A stretch of 64,000 bases of DNA from Notospermus geniculatus (taxonomy: Eukaryota > Nemertea > Pilidiophora > Heteronemertea > Lineidae): contig NMRB01000046.1 in the NCBI GenBank assembly GCA_002633025.1, positions 14,220 to 78,219 of the forward strand, written 5' to 3'. Positions 24,801 to 33,892 of the stretch are shown in pieces. Made by a program: the position numbers and the translations under genes. Position 1 is the first letter of the stretch. Every line of letters starts with the position of its first letter. The notes below the pieces were generated by a model. It was not told the DNA's origin and did no database searches. It saw only the letters and a program-made list of their open reading frames with translations.

Positions 24801-25095
24801 TGTAATAACCGAAGTTTGAAAAATTTTTCCTAGTCCCTTTAATATTGAACTTATTCAGCAAACTTTTTTTCAGGAGGACATTGGGCTTGCCCCGCACACA
24901 GATCTTGAGAAGGAACTAGAAAAACTGAAACTCAAATACAACAACGTGCTCCAGGAGTCCCAGCAGAAGGATCGGTTGATTGAGGAACTGAGGAGTGTGA
25001 TTGTGAAGAAAGCTCAGATACGGCAAGTCAAGGACGGCGTAAAGAACTGTAAAATAAACGTCTCTATGTTGGAGGGGGAATGCTCAGCTGTGTGA
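15832..25095 (+). CDS. RA-RA-PDZ scaffold protein with C-terminal coiled coil, afadin-like front end
   Basis: Seven exons: 15832-15843, 17366-17540, 17794-17939, 18330-18563, 19425-19511, 19949-23980, 24874-25095. All phases agree; the product is 1,635 residues. The start MAVT joins GAIIVDSSILSKETQKIRF. Residues about 5-60 and 110-190 read as two ubiquitin-fold Ras-associating-like domains; the second has YQLIHLLLNHYGV, then CPLQL and ISFSLKR, as RA domains do. Residues 220-1470 are disordered and rich in Ser, Arg, Thr-Pro. A PDZ domain lies at about 1475-1555 (SIISVDRIGDRSAA, GRVQEGDYVIEVNG). The last exon is a coiled coil (DLEKELEKLKLKYNNVL). Afadin also has two RA domains and a PDZ, but I see no FHA or DIL domain here. 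RA domains bind Ras/Rap-GTP and PDZ domains bind C-terminal tails (family knowledge). A cortical or junctional Rap/Ras effector is inferred. The exact orthologue is unknown. Confidence 0.85.
17221..17371 (+). repeat. 76-bp tandem duplication including the exon-2 splice acceptor
   Basis: TTATCGGCCAATCAGGATT begins at 17221 and again at 17297, and the two units run in parallel to TCGTC[TC]CCAGGGTG. The downstream copy provides the acceptor used at 17366. The upstream copy has an equivalent CAG at about 17288-17290. Both copies carry CCAATC words. Confidence 0.8.
19303..19398 (+). repeat. Four 24-bp units containing TGACCT every 12 bases
   Basis: The unit is GTGACCTCTACC then ATGACCTTCGAT with small changes. 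Six of eight half-units have TGACCT exactly and two differ by one base. TGACCT is the complement of AGGTCA, the nuclear-receptor half-site. The array ends 26 bases before exon 19425-19511 of the RA-PDZ gene. Regulatory function is not shown. Confidence 0.75.
19600..19631. repeat. Poly-C tract with an N at 19618
   Basis: About 32 consecutive C bases are interrupted only by one N, in the intron before the large exon. It is either a homopolymer that defeated sequencing or a collapsed gap. Confidence 0.8.
24461..24842. mobile_element. 382-bp foldback element with TTAA edges
   Basis: The left arm TTAAAGGGACTAGGAAAA and the right arm CCTAGTCCCTTTAA are complementary, and pairing continues for about 165 bases per arm. 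It fills much of the last intron of the RA-PDZ gene. TTAA edges suggest piggyBac/Kolobok-type mobilisation (inference). Confidence 0.85.
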
Positions 25096-25788
25096 CCGCG
25101 GTTAATAGGGAGGTTTAGTATGAGACTCGAAGATGTTTCCGAAAAATGCCGGGCATTTATTGGTGGGAATATATACAATGTAGATGTATATTTGTATATA
25201 GCTGAAAGTGGCTGAGAAGAACGGATGAGAAGAACTTTAACTGTACAAAGTCAGGTTCAATAAATTAAGTATTTTGAGAAGTTGACGGCCCGTCCTTCAT
25301 TTTGCTGTACCACCTGGGCCTAGGTGGCCATTTTCAAATCCATGCCTACCGCACGAACTATGAAGCAGGGACAAGGTTGATTCATATTTCTTCCGATTCT
25401 GCTATTTCATCCACTGACGAAATGCAAACGGGACAAAGTTGCCGTTCGGTCAGCGGAATCGGATAAAGTACGAATTGGCTACTTGATGGATTCTCCAATC
25501 AGCAACAATCGGAAGCGGGAGAGAAATCCTGTCAGCTGAATCGGGAAGATATCCAACATTAGTTACTAAAAGTACATGTATTTATTTCGAATATCCATTT
25601 GTATTTACATGATAAAACACCGATGAACTCGGTTACTTAACCGTACAGTAGGCTACACTTTATACAAACTGTATAATAGGTCTAGTTTTTTGGCCATAGT
25701 ATGGAACCAATCTATTTTTGCCTGTACTTTATATGAATACTGAAGCTGGTAACTTAGGTACGGTAGTTTACAAAATTTATACTGGGTT
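25096..25788. other. Convergent spacer between the RA-PDZ gene and paralogue A
   Basis: The two genes end toward each other here. The segment holds both 3' UTRs, and no other coding signal is seen. TTAA at 25637-25640, in GGTTACTTAACCGTAC, is the empty site of the element inserted in paralogue B at 30620-30810. Confidence 0.6.
25259..25264 (+). terminator. Polyadenylation signal of the RA-PDZ gene
   Basis: AATAAA lies 163 bases past the stop codon at 25093-25095, a plausible cleavage signal for this transcript. Confidence 0.6.
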
Positions 25789-28700
25789 CTAAGCGTCGTC
25801 ATCGTCGGTTTTCGTCCCGACGTCCTCGTCGTGGGCTTTCTTTGCGCCATCTTCGACTTGCTTTGCGTCTTCATCATCGTCGGGTTTCCTAGCGACATCA
25901 TCATCGTCGGGTTTCCTAGCGACGCCATATTCGGGTTGCTTTCCGTCGTCATCGTCGTCGGGCGGCTCCCAGGGTTTATCCGGGACTGGCAAAGAAACAA
26001 AGTCGTCGTCTAACGACGAGGCCTGCCCCGACAGAGGAGTAGGAGGATCAGGAAGCCTAGAAGAGCGGCCCTTGATCTCCAGTGATGACTGCTTCTCGCT
26101 GTCCGGTACCGTGTCATCGCCGTCAAATGGAAGGGATGATCGAACCTGGGGACTCACGGTGGGAAGCTGGAGAAAACCTCACAGTGTGAGGAACTCGTGC
26201 GAAGAACAGTCTTCACTCATCGGCCCTCCGCCGTCACGGTTGCGACGGGATTTCGCATCCTGAGAACATCAGGGTTTCTTAGCGCTGGCTCCCTTCGTCA
26301 CCGCACACTATTAGGCCTCGTTCACAGCGTCGAGCGGTAAGGCCCGTTTTCACATACGCGTACTACACTGCGTGATGTGATGCGTAAAATCTTTTGTTAT
26401 TTTCCGCCGTTTTGCTTCCAAACAATGGGCGAAGTGTCATAACGCAGCGTAAAACGCTCATGTGGAAACGAGCCTAAACGCGTAGAGTAGAGCGTTAAAA
26501 ATAATTCTAGCTTGAGTCAATATTGTACGCATACGCCCCCTTGTCGCCAGGCGTGTGGAGAGCTCATTGACTCAAGCTTGAAAAATTTTTACGCTCTACG
26601 CATTAAGGCCCGTTTCCACTAGAGCGGATTCTGCCGCGTCTTGCGGCGAGCGGAGCGGTTTTCACAGGCATTGGGATAATCAATAGGCCATTATATTGTT
26701 AAACCATCGAAGGATTATCCAAAGCCCTGTGAAAACCGCACCGCTCGCCGGAAACCGCCCCGGAATCCGCTATAGTGGAACCGGGCCTTTACGCGCTACG
26801 CTATACGCCCGTGTGAACGAGGCCTATACGTGTTTTTGTGCGGTGACGAAGGGAGCGAGCACTAAGAACCCCTGATGTTCTCAGGATGCGATTTCGTGTG
26901 CGCAAATGACTATTTGTAGGCAAATTCGTACTTTGGACTTGCCTTGTATAACACTCACAATGGGGCCAAAAATAGGGCCATGTTCTTCTGGCACGATGGG
27001 TAGAAGAAAGACTAGCAATAACATCACCCATTTTGGTCCTCATATTGTGCAATAATATTGAACGTGTATATGGGCGGCGTAAAGCGGTTTTTCCACGGTA
27101 TAATATTATTGCACAATATGGGGCCCAAAATGGGTGTCATGTGCTTCTGGCATAATGGATGGGAGAAAGACTGGCAATAATATTGCCCATCTTGATCCTC
27201 ATATTGTGCAATAATATTGCACGTGGATAGGCCGCTTTAGACCGAATGTATCACGTGCACGTTTGTACTGTATATGGTGTTACAACCGTATTTTTAGGCC
27301 TATACTGCAACGTGCTTTGGAGTGTGCAGGCTCCGACGGCGCGCTGGAAAATAAATGAACATCGTTGATTGTTTACCGGAAGTTCCACGGTGATAGGCAA
27401 GAGCAGAGTTTGATTCTGCCGCTTAACAGTAACTATCCCAGTGATGTTGGTCAGATCATCGCCAGTTTTTTCCAGAATAAATGTGCTCCCCAGCCATGTT
27501 GTCCTGCTGTCTAGTTCTGAGTCGAGAATAAACTGAAAGGCCAAAAAGAAAACCTTTCTTCATTTCGAAATTGGCTTTTCGCGATCTGTCCACACACTGG
27601 TGAGGACGGGGGTCAATGAAAATAAACATCTTCGAATTGCTAAAGCCAGCTAAATGAAGAAAACCTTAAGAACGAACCCGCGGGTGCGTACGCACGTGCG
27701 TCATCGTTATCAATTTTACCGGTAGGGGTAAATGCCGCTGAGAATGAGTTAAGGAACCAACTCTAGCATCATGTCTAGTCTCGGTCACCAAGGCGCTGTT
27801 GCGAATCTCGGGAGTGGAGCAAGAGTAGGGACAAAACGCCTGGTTGGCGAGACCACATCACATCACTACGGCATATGAACGACATCTATACGCCAATTGG
27901 CTCATCACACACCAAATGTGTCAAGGGATTTGGGGATTGTCAACGACAGAAAATTGACCCATATCCAGTGATGCGTGGACATTTACGTGTGTGAAAGCGT
28001 TGGCCCTAAATCACTCATGGGTGACAGGCCTTTGACTTTTTTCCTTGAAAAATTTGGGTCTACACATGTATGTCCAAAAACAGAGATGGTAATAATGGTA
28101 ACCGAATATAATGGGGTCTGTACAGAAATTATTGCTTAGCAGTTTCCGCTTCTTTTTTCCAAAGAAATCCCATTATTTCATCAGGTAACCACTTTAAGGG
28201 CACCGCAGACTGGCGATTTTTCGAGCGATTTTCTAGGCGACCGACCTTGCGACCACAGAGGCGACTGAACATATTTTTAGTTTTTTTAGTTTTTGTTGAC
28301 TCGTTTGCTACAAATGCTTCTTTGGAAGATCAGTGATGTTGTGGATAACATCACTGGTCGACCTCAAAGGTAATTATTGCAGGCGACGTAGTAGTCGCAT
28401 CGGTAGTCGCCCCTATTTTAGTCGCCAGTGTGCGGAGCCCTTTAGGGCCGATTTACGATTTAATAGATGTTTGCGAAGCTGACCATTGGTTCCACTAAAA
28501 ATAGATAGGCGTGTATGGCGTGCGAAAAATGCACAACTAAATTTTTCACCAAAAAGCCCCGTTTTCTAAGCTCTGTATAGAGCTTACTATCCATCCAAAC
28601 AGGGCTTTTGGGTGAAAATTTAGTTGTACACTTTTCTCATGCCTATCTATTTTTGGTGGAACCAATGGTTAGCTTAGCAAACGTCTATTAAATCGGCCCT

Positions 28701-29695
28701 TAGTTTATACATCTACCAGTGATTAGACAAACCTTCGTCTTCTCATCCACCTTCCAGCCCGGACTAGAGAGTTTCCATGTTATTTCAATGTCTTCCTTAT
28801 CACCCAGTGACCTGTAAGCATCCGCGCAATTGTCAACAATGGACTTCTTTTTAAGCTGAAAGCGATGAAAATAAGATAAATATACTTGGGAAAATCACTT
28901 TACTTCTTCTGCGCAGACAGTCGGGTTCAGCATGGATAGCCAAGTGGTGAAAGGAGGGAGAGAGCACTGATCAGAAACAAGCGGGTAGATATTCGTGTTG
29001 GAGTTTCCGGGGCTTTGCAAAGAATTCTTGAAGTGAACACCCTTAAGGTGTTCTTTTTACCTTTTTTTCTAACTTTTTCTCATCTTTTCCAATGATACCC
29101 ATGTCCCTGTAGACGCAGACGTCCACCACTACCTCTGTTGTTTCCGAAGTCAGGGCGGAACCCAAGACACATACTTTCCATTTTGTGTAAAGTCCTGGAA
29201 ATCGAGATTACAATTACTAGTACATGTACTTGTTATGACGTCACCGATTTCCCACTGTCGAAAAGTGAATCCAGTTTTACAAACGCACTCAAAAGTCAGA
29301 TGACGTCAGATCTCCGCCCACGAGCAGGCCAATGGAAACAGAGTATTAAGATGACGTCGGATCCCCGTCCACGAGCAGGCCAATGGGAACAAAGTATTAA
29401 ATGACGTCATATCTCCGCCCTGGAACGTCCACGTCAAGCATGTCAAGCGAGTTTGATTTATATGTAGGCCTAGGCCAAATCAGGCGAAGATGTCTGTAAG
29501 CTACACGCAGCGTCAACGGGTTACTTTTACTTGTCACGCTTTCTGGTGTTCCCCATATCTCAGTTTCCCATACAACAGACAGCAAGAGAAACACCTGTGC
29601 GCGTATTTTTCGGTGAGCTATCTGCTGAGCAAACGGTCTCGAATGACATTTTGCTCAGCAGATAGCTCCAGTGTTGTCTCACCCGCGCCAGCCAT
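25789..29695 (-). CDS. Unrecognised tandem family, paralogue A (267 aa, acidic tail)
   Basis: Five exons in phase: 29683-29695, 29061-29194, 28733-28855, 27377-27532, 25789-26166. The start exon is only 13 bases (MAGA plus one base) with CCAA before ATGG. Exon 2 gives KVCVLGSALTSE, then VVVDVCVYRDMG and a Lys-rich end. Exon 3 has CADAYRSLGDKEDIEITW. Exon 4 starts FILDSELDSRTTWLGSTF. The last exon is Pro- and Asp-rich, with repeated KPDDDD-like blocks, and ends TKTDDDDA. There is no signal peptide or membrane segment, so it is probably cytosolic or nuclear. The same structure recurs in B and C. I do not recognise the fold; exons 2-4 look like mixed beta strands with one helix. No function is proposed. 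Confidence 0.75.
26256..26887. mobile_element. Nested foldback elements in intron 4 of paralogue A
   Basis: An outer stem (CATCCTGAGAACATCAGGG and its complement) encloses a second stem (TAGGCCTCGTTCACA/TGTGAACGAGGCCTA). That encloses at least three smaller hairpins, at about 26340-26476, 26478-26604 and 26605-26789. The flanks GATTTCG on both sides match the single GATTTCG at 31431-31437 in paralogue B, which is the unfilled site. Confidence 0.8.
27009..27235. repeat. Direct and inverted ATATTGTGCAATAATATT repeats
   Basis: Two direct copies (about 27009-27075 and 27167-27235) of a segment ending CATATTGTGCAATAATATTG flank an inverted copy at about 27100-27140. It is probably a decayed foldback element in intron 4 of paralogue A. 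Confidence 0.6.
28193..28443. mobile_element. Foldback element absent from paralogue B
   Basis: Left TTTAAGGGCACCGCAGACTGG and right CCAGTGTGCGGAGCCCTTTA are near-inverted, with GTCGC words inside. Paralogue B reads straight through at about 32600 (CCACTTT then TGGTTTACAC). The insertion therefore came after the duplication, or was lost in B. Confidence 0.75.
28442..28701. mobile_element. Foldback element with TTAGGGCCGATTTA ends, adjoining the previous one
   Basis: Arms with AATAGATGTTTGC, GGTTCCACTAAAAATAGATA and their complements pair over about 110 bases each. The right end is TAAATCGGCCCTTA. It is inserted directly next to 28193-28443 and is also missing from paralogue B. Confidence 0.8.
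29297..29420 (-). promoter_or_regulatory. Tandem CCAAT / GC-box / CRE modules in intron 1 of paralogue A
   Basis: Units of about 51 bases contain, on the minus strand, ATTGGCC, GGGCGGAG (first and third units only; the second unit has GGACGGGG) and TGACGTCA (one unit has CGACGTCA). There are two full units and one partial. Paralogue B has an equivalent array at 33351-33497. Such clusters are typical of proximal promoters (established knowledge). Activity here is inferred. Confidence 0.55.
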
Positions 29696-31039
29696 TTGGC
29701 TAAACGTCCTGCAAAAGCCATGAAAAATAAACGTTATATACTGCGTCTGACGTTTTGAAAGTAAAAGCATTCAAAGTATCTTGGATCAATGGACAGTTCC
29801 ACTTTACCAGTCCGTTGGTCGTAAAAGACCGACCGACTGAAGACACCGTATACCGGGTAGTTTGATGAAGACACCAAAGTTTGGATGACACAGAGCACAT
29901 TCTTCTGTGATTCATTACTGACGTTCTCATCAAGAAATCAGAGAACACGTAGAAGATTTACTCACCAGTCACAGCGTGATGAAAACCCGTGCTGTGCCTC
30001 TCGTCATGAAATAATCAGGGAAGATAGACCGTGTGCCCGAGGGGATATCCCGTTGGTTAGATTTCTCAACACTGTACGCAATCAACGCAAAATCGCCGTA
30101 TTGTAGCGGGTTAGCCCACATAGGCCTACGTATCGTCCATGTGACTGCTTTTATCATTCTTCGGTTCTGGTCTGTTAATCACCAAAATATCAGTGACTTT
30201 TGAAGAGAAAGACGACGCAGTTCCAGTGATAAAAAAAGCAAAAGTGAAAGTGTGGTTTACAAAGCCCAGGATGATTCCCGTACGCTTTGAAGGGGGCGCT
30301 GTTTGATACATCATTTGCAATGCCATGTTCTATGTTCTGGAGGGTGGCCTGATTTGCTGGGGTGTTTCTTTCTAAATGATGCAATGTTTTAGGACTGCTT
30401 GTTATTTGGGGTCCGACTCCACCCGCCTGTGTCTGGTGGTTCTGTTCCACCTGTGATTCTCTCCACGAACAACAGATGGCAGTCGAGTGCATCACATCAG
30501 GATCAGGGGCCAGATTCACAAAGCACACCAACTTTAGATATTAGTATACCGGTATGTATTTCCCGGATATTCCTTTAATCAAATTATTTACATCATAACT
30601 CACCGATGAACTCGGTTACTTAAAGCGAATTGATATCGAAACAATTTGATTTAGAAATAGAATTTGAAAGGGGACGAATTTTCGGGGGAAAATGTAAACA
30701 AACTTCTCCAGGATGTCAACAAAGAATGTTCCTGCATTCTGATTGGCTGAAATTTTGTGTTTACAAACACCAGTCAAATGTAAATAAAATCCGCTATCAA
30801 TTCGCTTTAACCGTACAGTAGGCTACACGTTATACATTCCAAGTACAATTCCATGTACAATAGGTCTAGTTTTATACTATAGGCTGTATATGACCTGTAC
30901 CAAAAATATCTATTTTTGCCTGTATACCAATCTATTTTTGCCTGTATATAAATGAATACTGAAGCTGGTAACTTCGGTATTAATGAGGTAGTATACATAA
31001 GACATAGCTCGCAATCCGTATCCCTCTGTGAGACAAAAT
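29696..31039. other. 5' flank of paralogue A and 3' flank of paralogue B
   Basis: 29.76-30.53 kb is shared with 33.96-34.70 kb, upstream of B. Exon-like stretches (for example, one giving FALIAYSVEKSNQ) are broken by a stop in A and a frameshift in B, so I do not call them coding. They may be 5' UTR, promoter or remains of another gene. The rest contains the element at 30620-30810. Confidence 0.5.
30620..30810. mobile_element. TTAA-target MITE with an exact empty site in the sister copy
   Basis: TTAAAGCGAATTGATA at the left and TATCAATTCGCTTTAA at the right are inverted. The flanks CGGTTAC and CCGTACAG are joined by a single TTAA at 25637-25640 in the duplicate. This shows a TTAA duplication on insertion, as for piggyBac-type elements. 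Confidence 0.88.
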
Positions 31040-31177
31040 TTATACTGTGTTCTCTGCGTCGGTTTTCGTCGCGACATCCTCGTCGTCGGCTTTCTTGTTT
31101 GCGCCATTTTCGACTTGCTTTGCGTCGTCGGGTTGGTTCACATCGTCGGGTTTATCTAGAAGGGCGTCATCTTCGAC

Positions 31178-33892
31178 TTACTTTATGTCGTCTTCGTCGT
31201 CGGGCTGCTTCGCGTCGTCGGGTTCACCTGGGATGACGTCATCGTCGTCTCGCCTCGAGGCCACCTGCACCGGAATACTCTCCTTGCTGCCCGCTGCCGG
31301 TTCATCAAATCGAAGGGCCTGGGGACTCACGATCAGGTTCTAGAGAAAAACTTCACAGTGTGAGGAACTCGTGAGGAAGAACAATCTTATTCATCATTTG
31401 GACGGCCCTCCGCCGTCACGGTTGCGACGGGATTTCGTGTGTGCGAATTACTATTGATAGGCTAGGCGTACTTTGAACCAATTACATGTTTTGGTTTGCC
31501 ACCAGATACAAATGTAAACATGGTATTTAAGTGCCCACTGGCTGTTCGCGGAGTTTGACGCCACGACATTCAGACTGAGGCGGTGTTAAGCTAGGCGCAC
31601 ATGTGCGGCAAATCTCGATGCGGTATGCGGTAGGGGTGTTTTTTAAAGTTGACTAACCCAACGCTGTCGACTCGTCATTTTAATCTGGGTCAGTCGACTT
31701 TAAAAACACCCCTGCCGCATCGAGATTTGCCGCACATGTGCGCCTGGCTTTACAATCGTGTTTAGCCCTATACTGCGACGTGCATAAGGTCCGACGGCGC
31801 ATGTCTGGAAATCAAATGAATATCGTTGATTAATACCTGAAGTTCCGCGGCGATCGGAAAGAGCAGAGATTGATTCTGCCGCTTAACAGTAACTATCCCA
31901 GTAACGTTGGTCTGAAGATCATCGCCATTTTTTCTTAACATAAATGTGCTCCCCAGCCATGTTGTCCTGCTGTCTAGTTCTGAGTCGGGAATGACCTGAA
32001 AGGTAAAAAGGAAAGATTTTTCCTTTTCATTTCGAAATTGATTTTCGAGATCAGTCCATACTGCGCCATCTATACGCCAATTGACTCATCATACACCGGG
32101 TGTGGCAACACCGCCCTGGTATTTCTCGCATTTCTTTGAAGCCTGCCGCACACTGGCGCTATCTGCTGAGCAAAACGTCAGTCGAGACCGTGGCGTTTGC
32201 TCAGCAGATAGCTCGCGTGTGCGCGAAAATACGTGCACACGCGAGCTATCTGCTGAGCAAACGGTCTCGACTGGCTTTTTGCTCAGCAGATAGCTCCAGT
32301 GTGCGGCAGGCTTTATAGAGATTGTAAATTTAGAAAATTGACCTGTATTCAGTGATGCGTTGACCCATTTACGTGTTCGAAAGCGTAAATCACTCATGGG
32401 TGACAGGCCGTTAAAGTTTTCCCTCAAAACCGGTAGGTCTAGGCCTATACATGTACGACCAAAAATAGATAGAGAGACATATTATCTATTATTGGTAACT
32501 GAATATAATAGAGTCTTTGAAGAACATGAATAGAGAAATCACTGAAGTTTCCGCTTCTTTTTTCCAATGAAATCCCATTATTTCATGAGGTAACCACTTT
32601 TGGTTTACACATCTTCCAGGCATTTCATCATTAGACAAACCTTCGTCTTTGCATCCACCGTCCAGCCCGGAGAGAGTATTTCCAATGTTATCTCAATGTC
32701 TTCCTTATCACCCAGTGTCCTGAAAGCATCCGCACAAGTCTCAAGAATGGACTTCTTTTTAAGCTGAAAGCGATGAAAATAAGGTAAATATAGGCCTACT
32801 TTGGAAAATAACTTTACTTCTGCAATGCAGACATTGGGATAATTAACATGCCATGTATTTTTAAATCACCGAAGGTTTATCCAAAACCTTGTGAAAGCCG
32901 CATCGCTCGCTGCAAACCAGCGGAATCCGCTGGAGACGAAATGGGCCTTTAGAGAGTTTTCGCAAAAACCCCAAAACGCTAACGCCAATCCCAGTGTTCG
33001 ATACCGCGAAGACAGCGCCGAACAAACTAAACGGTAGATATTCGTGTTGGGAGTTTCCGGGGCTTTGCGGCGAATTCTTTATTGAAGTGTACACCCTTGA
33101 AGCTGCTCGTTTACCTTTTTTTCTAACTTTTTCTCATCTTTTCCAATGATACCCATGTCCCTGTAGACACAGACGTCAACCACCACAACTTGCTTTGTTT
33201 CCAAAGTCAGGGCGGAACCCAAGACACATACTTTCCATTTTTTGTAAAGTCCTGGAAATCGAAATACAATTACTTGTTATGACGTCACCGATTTCCCACT
33301 ACAAGGCGTGTATTGACGTCAAAGAATGCATGAACGAACGCAACTCAAAGTATGACGTCACATCTCCGCCCACGAGCATGGGCCAATGGAAACAGAGAGT
33401 GTTAAGATGACGTCACATCTCCGCCCACGAGCAGGCCAATGGAAACAGAGTGTTAAGATGACGTCATATCTCCACCCACAAGCAGACCAATGGAAGCTTC
33501 TACGTAGCATGTCAAGTGACTTTGATTAGGCCAAATCGAGGCGAAGATGTCTCAAGCTACACACAGCGTCAACGGGTTACTTTTACTTGTCACGCTTTCT
33601 GGTGTTCCCCGTGTCTCAGTGTTCCCACAACAGAGAGCTGAGAGAGACACGTTTTATACAGGGGAACACAGAGCTCTTTCGTTTCGTAGTCAGGTAGTGT
33701 ACCCCACAGGTTCTGAGGGTTGGAAACATTAGAAGAACGAGAACCCCGTGGGACTTACTGGTTTCGGGCGGCGTCGGCCTCTAAAATTTAAAGCAGGCGG
33801 GGAGGAGACGGTTTTTCGTAGCATTGTTAGCTAGGTTTAGGCTTTCAAACTGTTACGCCAATGTGAAGTAAAGTCTCACCCGCGCCAGCCAT
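31178..33892 (-). CDS. Unrecognised tandem family, paralogue B (197 aa, early stop in the tail exon)
   Basis: Five exons in phase: 33880-33892, 33115-33251, 32641-32763, 31837-31995, 31178-31339. It is closely similar to paralogue A: MAGA start, KVCVLGSALTLE, VVVVDVCVYRDMG, CADAFRTLGDKEDIEIT, VIPDSELDSRTTWLGSTF. The last exon is Asp-rich and stops at TAA (31178-31180). In paralogue A the matching codon is CAA in AAGCAAGTCGAAGA. Beyond the stop, 45 more codons of the same acidic type stay open to the next stop at 31040-31042. So the tail is probably truncated by one substitution. AAAGTAAGT at the stop is also a fair splice donor. Function is unknown, as for A. Confidence 0.72.
31585..31755. 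mobile_element. Foldback element with AGGCGCACATGTGCGGCAAA arms
   Basis: The left arm, including GCGCACATGTGCGGCAAATC, pairs with the right arm GATTTGCCGCACATGTGCGC. The inner pair GGGGTGTTTTT/AAAAACACCCC is also inverted. It lies in intron 4 of paralogue B. Confidence 0.8.
32137..32314. mobile_element. Foldback element with GCTATCTGCTGAGCAAA repeats
   Basis: Ends AAGCCTGCCGCACACTGG and CCAGTGTGCGGCAGGCTT are perfectly inverted. The interior carries four copies of GCTATCTGCTGAGCAAA in both orientations. A related piece lies at 29618-29675. It lies in intron 3 of paralogue B. Confidence 0.85.
33351..33497 (-). promoter_or_regulatory. Tandem CCAAT / GC-box / CRE modules in intron 1 of paralogue B
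   Basis: Three units at roughly 51-55 base spacing carry TGACGTCA near 33353, 33408 and 33459. Each is followed by CTCC[GA]CCCA and CCAATGG on the plus strand. The array corresponds to that of paralogue A. Confidence 0.55.

Noticed and set aside
29760-30330. Possible upstream exons of paralogue A (FALIAYSVEKSNQ, FVNHTFTF-like stretches)
   Set aside because: The same segments in paralogue B carry frameshifts and A has a stop before the donor. The phase-consistent gene starts at MAGA instead.
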